Source of the DNA: JAZDFH01 sp043808035 | GTDB taxonomy: Bacteria > Patescibacteriota > Minisyncoccia > UBA6257 > Colwellbacteraceae | Length of the DNA: 20,284 bases | Direction of reading: 5' to 3' | Assembly (NCBI GenBank): GCA_043808035.1 | Contig: JAZDFH010000070.1 | Span: 1-20,284, forward strand | In this document: positions 1-5,781 of the stretch, piece after piece | How positions within the stretch are numbered: position 1 is the first letter of the stretch | Layout: each line of letters opens with the position of its first letter | Translations under genes and position numbers: made by a program | The notes under the pieces: generated by a model | What the model was told of the DNA's origin: nothing | The model's database searches: none | The model's input: only the letters and a program-made list of their open reading frames with translations

Positions 1-161
1 ACATGATCAAGCTCTTGCGTGACTTCTACTCCTTTCGTCTCTTGTGTGCTCACCTTAACGGTAAGCATGAATATTCCACTCAACAAGGCTATGCTGACTG
101 CAAATATCCCTACGTACATGATAAGCTCGATTAAGGTGAATGCTTGGTGTTTCTTAATCAT
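1..161 (-). CDS. Type IV prepilin-like protein (N-terminal part, cut by window edge)
   Basis: Only the first 53 codons lie in the window. The product begins MIKKHQAFTLIELIMYVGIF: a short basic leader, the prepilin motif FTLIEL with the conserved Glu at +5, then a hydrophobic helix of about 20 residues and a polar stretch (TQETKGVEVTQE). This is the class III signal cleaved and methylated by PilD, so the protein should be a pilin or pseudopilin in the inner membrane. The residue before the cleavage site is Ala rather than the usual Gly. An extended -10 (TGTTATACT, 173-181) ends 11 nt before the ATG and there is no Shine-Dalgarno. It lies downstream of a terminator, so it is probably a separate unit that continues left of the window. 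Confidence 0.85.
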   Translation of the reverse strand, partial: MIKKHQAFTLIELIMYVGIFAVSIALLSGIFMLTVKVSTQETKGVEVTQELDH

Positions 162-172
162 TTAACAGGTGT

Positions 173-181
173 AGTATAACA
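173..181 (-). promoter_or_regulatory. Extended -10 promoter of the prepilin gene
   Basis: The minus strand reads TGTTATACT, matching the extended -10 form TGnTATAaT with one mismatch. Only 11 nt separate it from the ATG at 161, so the predicted transcript start is within a few bases of the start codon. No convincing -35 was seen. Confidence 0.5.
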
Positions 182-224
182 TTACATTCCTTTTATTTCT
201 ACAATTTAATGCGTTATGGTAGTA

Positions 225-251
225 AAAAGAGAAGCTTATAGCTTCTCTTTT
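225..251 (-). terminator. Rho-independent terminator after the 132-aa gene
   Basis: A perfect 11-bp inverted repeat (AAAAGAGAAGC and GCTTCTCTTTT) with a 5-nt loop begins 13 nt past the stop codon of the 265-663 gene. In the minus direction the right arm runs into TTTTT. It separates that gene from the prepilin gene. Confidence 0.8.
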
Positions 252-264
252 CTCCCTTCAATAA

Positions 265-663
265 TCAAATTCCCAACGATGGTTGCATAACAGCCGTGCG
301 TGATGTTTTCGTTACTCTTTTTTCTTCTGCAACAATTTGCGCCATTTTTCCTTCCGTAATATAGAATAACTCACTGTAAGCTTCATTCTCCAATCTTGTC
401 TTACAGTTACCGATCCATCCATAGATGCGATAATACAACGAGGAAAAATAGTCGTACCCGAAACTGGTCGGAGTCCTCCTAAATCCTTCGATGACTGCAT
501 CCTTCATGTATGGTTTTACCGTTACCTTCAGTTTGGAATCGTTTTTGATAACTCTATTGATGAGTTTTATCCACTCATCTGATCCTTTGGATTGATCCGC
601 TTGAGCTGCAGCAATATCTTGACGTAAATTCCACCACTCCATACGAAGTTTTGATGTATTCAT
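265..663 (-). CDS. Hypothetical protein, 132 aa
   Basis: I do not recognise this family. The product is soluble and basic to neutral, with no signal peptide or membrane segment. Its N-terminal part (MNTSKLRMEWWNLRQDI) is probably helical and is followed by an aromatic-rich centre (FGYDYFSSLYYRIYGWIG). It contains one Cys and no obvious catalytic motif. Coding is supported by a clear open frame on the same strand as its neighbours and by the strong terminator 13 nt past its TGA stop. No Shine-Dalgarno precedes the ATG; the upstream DNA is very AT-rich and a TAATAT-like element lies close to the start. It stands alone, with 210 nt between it and hisS, so context gives no function. It could be a lineage-specific gene. 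Confidence 0.6.
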   Translation of the reverse strand: MNTSKLRMEWWNLRQDIAAAQADQSKGSDEWIKLINRVIKNDSKLKVTVKPYMKDAVIEGFRRTPTSFGYDYFSSLYYRIYGWIGNCKTRLENEAYSELFYITEGKMAQIVAEEKRVTKTSRTAVMQPSLGI

Positions 664-873
664 AAATGTAAATATTAAATTATTAATGATCTATACTACA
701 AACAGAAAATCACAAATTATAATTTCTGTCAAAAAAACGGAGCCATACGTACAGTAGAAGGAACAGAGGTGAATAATAGAGAGTTAAGATGGCGAGAAGA
801 TTCTTCTGACATTTCCCTCATATTGAAACGCCAGATCAATTCCGCAACTCTTTCAAATACAAAAAACTAATAT

Positions 874-2175
874 CTATCCCTTTAGCCGTTTTTTTACTTC
901 TGTTGCAAGTGACGAAAGCGGGACAAGCTCCTGAACGCCTGTTTCCATATCACGAACAATAATACTGCCTTCAAATGCTTCCTTTTGTCCAAAAATAAGC
1001 GCTATTGATGCTTGTTCTTTCGAAGCACGTTCCATTTGTGCTGAAAGTGAATCTTTGCCTAATGCTTCTAAAACACACACACTGTTTTTTCGCAGTTCTT
1101 CGATAAGTGAAAGGCTTTTACGTTTTGTCATCTCACCTACATGTACTAAAAAAACTTTTTGTTTAGGTTTGGTAGGTTTAAATCCCATCCCTTTAGCAAG
1201 TTCCAATGCCCGTTCAACACCAACCGAAGAACCAACCGCAGGAGTCGGTTTACCGCCAATCATTTTCCCAAGATAGTCATAGCGTCCACCTCCCGCAATA
1301 GCAGATTCTCCCTCCTCAATGAATATTTCGAAAACTGTCCGACTATAATAATCCAGTCCGCGAACGAGTTGGTTGTCTAATATATATGGCAATTGGAGTT
1401 CATCAAGATATTCGAGTACATGCTTAAAATGCGTTTTACACAATGTACATAAACTATCTACAAAGTTTGGCGCTTCTTTTTTAGCTTCTCCGCATTGACT
1501 GTTTTTACAGTCCAGCAACCGTAACGGATTAACTGACATTCGTCTTTCACAATCCTTACATACCTTTTGTCTTTTATAATAAGTAACAAGTCGTTGCATA
1601 TACGTCTGACGACATGATTTACAACCAATGCTGTTAATATGGATAATGAGATCCTTGAGTTTGAGCTCCTCAAGGAATCTATAGGTGGTTAAAATAATTT
1701 GCGCATCATAAATCGCATCCGAATCCCCTCCTAAAATTTCAAGCCCGAACTGATAAAATTGCCGATACCTTCCTGCCTGCGGTCGTTCGTGTCGAAACAT
1801 AGGACCGAAATAAAAAAGTTTAATCGGTTGCGGTAAACGATGCATCCCGTGCTGAAAATAACTTCTCATAACCGCTGCAGTCGCCTCTGGACGAAGTACT
1901 AAAGAATCACCTCCTTTTGTCTTTAAAGAAAACATCTCTTTTTCCACTATATCGGTTCCTTCACCAACGCCCCTCTCAAAGAGATCTTTTTGCTCTAAAA
2001 TCGGCGTTTCTATCCTACTAAAATTATAACAATCAGTTATGCTATGTACCGCCTTTTCTATCCGTTCCCAATAGCTCCATGTTTCAGGGAGAATATCATG
2101 CATGCCACGAGGAGATTGAAATTGTTTTTTGTTTTCCACCTTATCCCCTTTTTTAGTACTGTCTTGTGTTGCCAT
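874..2175 (-). CDS. hisS: Histidyl-tRNA synthetase
   Basis: Charges tRNA-His with histidine in the cytoplasm. The 433-aa length is typical of bacterial HisRS. Visible class II motifs are RIETPILE (motif 1 region, residues 54-61), RPEAT (95-99), motif 2 FRHERPQAGRYRQF (127-140), the HisRS-specific LVRGLDYYSRT (270-280), and motif 3 GSSVGVERA (315-323). An insertion domain carries four Cys pairs (185/188, 206/209, 223/228, 243/246), including KVCKDCERR and DCKNSQCG; this Cys-rich pattern occurs in some HisRS and suggests zinc binding. The C-terminal anticodon domain begins near residue 340. The first about 18 residues are a polar extension before QSPRGMHDILP. It starts 12 nt after the lepB stop, so the two form an operon. 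No Shine-Dalgarno is seen before the ATG. Confidence 0.97.
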   Translation of the reverse strand: MATQDSTKKGDKVENKKQFQSPRGMHDILPETWSYWERIEKAVHSITDCYNFSRIETPILEQKDLFERGVGEGTDIVEKEMFSLKTKGGDSLVLRPEATAAVMRSYFQHGMHRLPQPIKLFYFGPMFRHERPQAGRYRQFYQFGLEILGGDSDAIYDAQIILTTYRFLEELKLKDLIIHINSIGCKSCRQTYMQRLVTYYKRQKVCKDCERRMSVNPLRLLDCKNSQCGEAKKEAPNFVDSLCTLCKTHFKHVLEYLDELQLPYILDNQLVRGLDYYSRTVFEIFIEEGESAIAGGGRYDYLGKMIGGKPTPAVGSSVGVERALELAKGMGFKPTKPKQKVFLVHVGEMTKRKSLSLIEELRKNSVCVLEALGKDSLSAQMERASKEQASIALIFGQKEAFEGSIIVRDMETGVQELVPLSSLATEVKKRLKG

Positions 2176-2187
2176 ATTTTTATAAAT

Positions 2188-2748
2188 TTAACTTTCTTGC
2201 GAAAAAAGAGCAAATCGACTAAACGGCCAAAATCTGAAACGAACTACGCCTATTATTTCATTCGTTTTCAATGGACCCCAAATACGAGAATCTGAACTTG
2301 CCAAACGATTATCTCCCATCACAAAATATTCATCAGATGCTAATTGAAAATCAAAAGAACCCGGAATTACACGATTTTCTACAGAAAGGTAATCTTCTGT
2401 AATTCTTTCTCCATCAACAAAAACCGTACCGTTATCTATAATGATATGCTCTCCCGGTAGCCCGATTACACGTTTAATATAATACTCTGCTTCATTTCGT
2501 GGATTACGAAAGACAATGACTTCTTTTCTCTCTGGCAATCGAAAACGATATACCAACTCATCAACCACTAAAAAATCTTTATCAATAGATCCTCCGAAAA
2601 AAGTTGGTTCCATACTTGCACCATTGACGATAAACGGTTGTGCTATAAACTTATAAATCAATGTAATGGAAACAAATGAAATAATTATTATCTCAACTAC
2701 TTCCCAAATCGGTAATAAAATCTTTTTCATATGAACACAAAATTGCAC
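2188..2748 (-). CDS. lepB: Signal peptidase I
   Basis: Membrane-bound serine protease that removes Sec/Tat signal peptides on the outer face of the membrane. The 186-aa protein has one N-terminal transmembrane helix (about residues 13-35), then the catalytic Ser45 in NGASMEPT, the general base Lys92 in YYIKRVIGLPGE, and the box E motif GDNRLASSDSR. Length fits the short Gram-positive-like form. The GTG start at 2748 is chosen because AAGGAG lies 6 nt upstream; the in-frame ATG at 2730 has no ribosome site. A perfect TATAAT (2767-2772) lies upstream. It is the first gene of a lepB-hisS pair. Its likely substrates include the signal-peptide protein at 17148-18323. Confidence 0.96.
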   Translation of the reverse strand: MQFCVHMKKILLPIWEVVEIIIISFVSITLIYKFIAQPFIVNGASMEPTFFGGSIDKDFLVVDELVYRFRLPERKEVIVFRNPRNEAEYYIKRVIGLPGEHIIIDNGTVFVDGERITEDYLSVENRVIPGSFDFQLASDEYFVMGDNRLASSDSRIWGPLKTNEIIGVVRFRFWPFSRFALFSQES

Positions 2749-2766
2749 AGAGCGCTCCTTTTCTTT

Positions 2767-2772
2767 ATTATA
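2767..2772 (-). promoter_or_regulatory. -10 element of the lepB-hisS operon
   Basis: Perfect TATAAT on the minus strand, 18 nt before the GTG start. A good Shine-Dalgarno (AAGGAG) lies between them. No clear -35 was seen. Confidence 0.5.
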
Positions 2773-2875
2773 AACATATAGTTAAAAATATAATGAAGTT
2801 TTAATAAACATACATTTGATCCAAAGAAAATAATTATATAACTACTTACGTAACGCATTGTAATATATCACAATC

Positions 2876-3454
2876 ATGGCTGCAAGCAAAAAACCTATCC
2901 AGTACATAATCGGTCTCGGCAATCCAGGAGAACAATATGTCCTTACATATCATAATGTTGGATTTCTTGCAGTAGATTTTCTCACAGAACAAAAAACCAT
3001 CTATAATCAAATCCTTCATGAGACTTCCAGTCCTTGGCACGTACCATCGAATAAACATTTTACCTATACTGCTACAGAAACACATATCTTCATTAAGCCG
3101 CTTACGTTTATGAATCGATCAGGTATGGCAGTACAAGAAATTTTGAAATATTTTAATACAAATTTAGAAAATATTATCATCCTGCACGACGATTTTGATC
3201 TTCCGATAGGTACGTATCGAAAAACGGATTCTTCTGGCTCTGCAGGACATAAAGGCGTCACTTCAATTATTTCCGCCCTACACACGGAAGATTTCCATCG
3301 AATACGAATAGGGATACATCCAAATAAAGAGGAAGATAATTTAGCACGATTAAAAGCAGAAGAATACGTTCTGTGTTCAATTACAAGAACTCACCAAACA
3401 CAACTTCTTTCAATTTTTAAAGAGATAAAAAAACATATTAACGTATTATCATAA
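2876..3454 (+). CDS. pth: Peptidyl-tRNA hydrolase
   Basis: Releases peptides from prematurely dropped peptidyl-tRNA so the tRNA can be recycled. At 192 aa it has the usual Pth length. Conserved elements are IIGLGNPGEQY with Asn16, the catalytic His26 in TYHNVGF, KPLTFMNRSG with Asn80, and Asp105 in HDDFDLPIG. The later GHNG segment reads AGHKGV, so the Asn seen in E. coli Pth is Lys here. It is divergent to lepB and convergent with the pilM-like gene, whose last 17 nt overlap this gene's end. The ATG has no Shine-Dalgarno; a weak TAATAT ends 9 nt upstream. Confidence 0.96.
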   Translation: MAASKKPIQYIIGLGNPGEQYVLTYHNVGFLAVDFLTEQKTIYNQILHETSSPWHVPSNKHFTYTATETHIFIKPLTFMNRSGMAVQEILKYFNTNLENIIILHDDFDLPIGTYRKTDSSGSAGHKGVTSIISALHTEDFHRIRIGIHPNKEEDNLARLKAEEYVLCSITRTHQTQLLSIFKEIKKHINVLS

Positions 3455-5264
3455 ATTGAATACGAAACGATACACGTCCATCCTCTTGCTCTGTAATGTC
3501 GTTTGAGAATAAAAATACATCTTTAAACGAGGATGAAGCAATAAGCTGATCTCTTAATAAAGATACAACATCTCTATTTGCCGCATCCCCTGTAACAACA
3601 ATCGGCTTATCAGATGACACGAAGCCGACATCCGTAAACCGTAAAAGATTGCCAGTACTCCTACTGATTACGTCAAGAGTTTCGTTAATAGCACCCAACT
3701 GATCTTCACCACCTGTTGTCCGTTTAATTGCAAAGTTCAAACTAGAAACCGTTAATCGCAACATAAAAGAGAACCTTCCTTCTCTATTTGCCATAATACT
3801 TGAATACGGAAGATCCACTTTAACAAATCCATCAACACCTTGTACTTTCTTTTTGAAATCCAAAACATCCGCTTCTCGCCGAGCAGTTCCTTCTATGACC
3901 ATTTCTTTTCCAACTCCTGAGAAAAGAATTTTGTCATATTGTACTGAACTGCCAGCTAACTCACTTAAAAGCTCAAATAATGGTGAAACCACATTGTCTT
4001 GACTTTTTGCTCTCTTCACTAATGCAACCATCTTATTAAATTCCTGTACTTCAGCACGAACAATCTCGGATGCCTGTGTCTCGGCACCACTAATGGTTAT
4101 TACTGTTTTATTCACCTCACGAGCAAACGAACCAAGGGATAGATCAACGACAACAAAAAGTACGAGCATAAAACCTAATAAAACTCCAAATATATTTCTC
4201 CATCCGTTGATAAAACGAATAATTTGGTCTCTTTCAAATACTTTTTTTGCACTAACGGTCGTTAAACTAATTTCCATATCTTCCGACCGAGGGACAAGCC
4301 CCCGAAGAGCAGCGCCATGAGCGCCACAAACTTTTTGAGGAACCACAACTTCAATATCAATTTGAGGAAATTTCTCCTTTACAATATTATATAAACGCTT
4401 CCACAACGAAGGGGTAACAATAATAACATTATTAATTTGCTCCCCCCAATGTCCTACATAAAAATGCAACATCTTCCTTAATTCAGTCTCTATAACCGTT
4501 TGCAATTTATCAATAGTAATATTTTGCGAGCCTCCTTGAATCAAACTCCATGGATAAAAATAATCAAAATAAAGATATCCGTTTTTTGTTATTAATAGAT
4601 CCAGTCCTTCGACACTCACATCAACAACGACATATGGTGCATCTTTTGCGAACATACCAATCGCCTGAATACTACGCACCAAACTGAGACTAGAAAATTC
4701 AACTGCTACAACACTATAGTCCGCTTCATGAAATGCAGTAACGATAGGGTCAACGATTTCTTTCGGCACAAATGCTCCGAGAATTTCAACTTGTTTTCTA
4801 TTCCCTTCACTCTCTCCAATTACCTGCCACCCATAATACGATGTCTTAATATCAAGTGGAGAAATCATTTGTATATTTAACGCCGCCGCCTCATCAACAC
4901 CTCGTACAGAAATATTCGGCACAGTAAATGTTTGTGCATAAACATCACTCACAGGTAAAGTGAGTACTACCTGCAAAATATCCTTCTTCCCTTTTAAGAC
5001 TTCTGTATGAACAGTTTTTAAAGCTGCTATAAAATTCTCTCTATCCTTAACCTTCCCTGAAGCAACAATACCAGGCGGCAGACGTAACGATATGGAACGC
5101 TCTTTCCCCTTCCTGAATTCAAAATATCGAATCGTCGAATCTGTTATCGAAAGCCCCCCTACCGGTGACATCGGTTTCACAATCCTCATAACATGAGTAC
5201 GAATCTTGGCTCTGATTCGATTAAAGTCGATCTTGTGTTTATCTTTTTCTTCCATATTGTTCAC
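3438..5264 (-). CDS. pilM: Type IV pilus assembly protein, PilM-PilN-like fusion
   Basis: Residues about 34-325 resemble PilM, the actin/FtsA-fold protein of the pilus assembly platform: GGLSITDSTIRYFEF near the start and GAHGAALRGL at 314-323, typical of this fold's last helix. A single membrane helix follows (about 357-377), then a helical linker and two similar alpha/beta domains (about 442-506 and 541-606), each ending in F-x-(L/I)-x-(L/F) strands (RFSFMLRLTV and RVSFRIQFMI). This C-terminal half looks like PilN, which normally is a separate bitopic partner of PilM, so the protein seems to be a PilM-PilN fusion with a duplicated periplasmic domain. At 608 aa it is far longer than PilM alone (about 350). 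The GTG start at 5264 lies 9 nt after an extended -10 (TGGTACACT); an in-frame ATG at 5255 is an alternative. Assignment of the second half is inferred from architecture. Confidence 0.8.
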   Translation of the reverse strand: MNNMEEKDKHKIDFNRIRAKIRTHVMRIVKPMSPVGGLSITDSTIRYFEFRKGKERSISLRLPPGIVASGKVKDRENFIAALKTVHTEVLKGKKDILQVVLTLPVSDVYAQTFTVPNISVRGVDEAAALNIQMISPLDIKTSYYGWQVIGESEGNRKQVEILGAFVPKEIVDPIVTAFHEADYSVVAVEFSSLSLVRSIQAIGMFAKDAPYVVVDVSVEGLDLLITKNGYLYFDYFYPWSLIQGGSQNITIDKLQTVIETELRKMLHFYVGHWGEQINNVIIVTPSLWKRLYNIVKEKFPQIDIEVVVPQKVCGAHGAALRGLVPRSEDMEISLTTVSAKKVFERDQIIRFINGWRNIFGVLLGFMLVLFVVVDLSLGSFAREVNKTVITISGAETQASEIVRAEVQEFNKMVALVKRAKSQDNVVSPLFELLSELAGSSVQYDKILFSGVGKEMVIEGTARREADVLDFKKKVQGVDGFVKVDLPYSSIMANREGRFSFMLRLTVSSLNFAIKRTTGGEDQLGAINETLDVISRSTGNLLRFTDVGFVSSDKPIVVTGDAANRDVVSLLRDQLIASSSFKDVFLFSNDITEQEDGRVSFRIQFMIIR

Positions 5265-5273
5265 TTACAAAAT

Positions 5274-5282
5274 AGTGTACCA
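5274..5282 (-). promoter_or_regulatory. Extended -10 promoter of the pilM-like gene
   Basis: The minus strand reads TGGTACACT. It ends 9 nt before the GTG start (18 nt before the ATG alternative). It is the third TGnTAyACT box in this window next to a pilus gene. Confidence 0.45.
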
Positions 5283-5316
5283 TGAGTAGTATCCTTTTAC
5301 TTGTGAGCAATGATGT

Positions 5317-5730
5317 CTACAACGGCACTTCTCTAAATGATCTTATATTTATCTCGGCGGTAGACGCGTCAATCCCCACAATAACCTCCATCTTCTTTTC
5401 TCTCTGATTGACTCGGCCTACCGAATTGATGGTTACAATACCTCCCCCGCTATCTACAATATTAATATCAACGACTTTTGAATCAATGGTAAGTGTATAT
5501 GAACGCGTACAACCGGATATCGAAGAACAATATCGCCCGATATAAATTAACGCATCTTGTGCCCCTGTCCGTGCCATCTCAAGTGCCTGTGATGAAAGTC
5601 TACGATTATATGCCGCACCATTCAAAAGAGCAGCTACTATAACTGCACCAACTGCTATTTCCATGACAATCGTTGCCATAATCAATACTGTTGGCAATGT
5701 TGCCGTTCCATTATATTTTTTTAGCCACAT
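5317..5730 (-). CDS. PilX-like/minor pilin-like membrane protein
   Basis: A 137-aa protein with a short basic N-terminus (MWLKKYNG), a hydrophobic helix of about 25 residues (LPTVLIMATIVMEIAVG and following), then a polar domain with one Cys pair (CSSISGC) and beta-rich C-terminus. The layout is that of a minor pilin or PilX/GspK-like protein, but the N-terminus lacks the canonical FTLIEL and has Pro at about +5 after NG, so processing by PilD is uncertain. It lies 52 nt upstream of the pilM-like gene on the same strand, supporting a pilus role. An extended -10 (TGTTACACT) ends 9 nt before the ATG and no Shine-Dalgarno is present. Function beyond pilus association is inference. Confidence 0.7.
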   Translation of the reverse strand: MWLKKYNGTATLPTVLIMATIVMEIAVGAVIVAALLNGAAYNRRLSSQALEMARTGAQDALIYIGRYCSSISGCTRSYTLTIDSKVVDINIVDSGGGIVTINSVGRVNQREKKMEVIVGIDASTAEINIRSFREVPL

Positions 5731-5739
5731 ATCTCTTAT

Positions 5740-5748
5740 AGTGTAACA
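5740..5748 (-). promoter_or_regulatory. Extended -10 promoter of the minor-pilin-like gene
   Basis: TGTTACACT on the minus strand, 9 nt before the ATG. It is nearly identical to the box before the prepilin gene (TGTTATACT at 173-181). Confidence 0.5.
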
Positions 5749-5781
5749 TTTTCTCTTTTAAAAAATGACTGTGGGTAAAAA

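Noticed and set aside
664..873. Small minus-strand frame (about 30 codons, MREMSEESSRHLNSLLFTS) and a TTGACA at 727-732
   Set aside because: The frame is short, without a ribosome site or neighbours. The TTGACA has no -10 at 16-18 nt. I see nothing else firm in this 210-nt gap.
2846..3085. 79-aa minus-strand frame opposite pth
   Set aside because: It is antisense to a clear pth gene and its product has no recognisable features.
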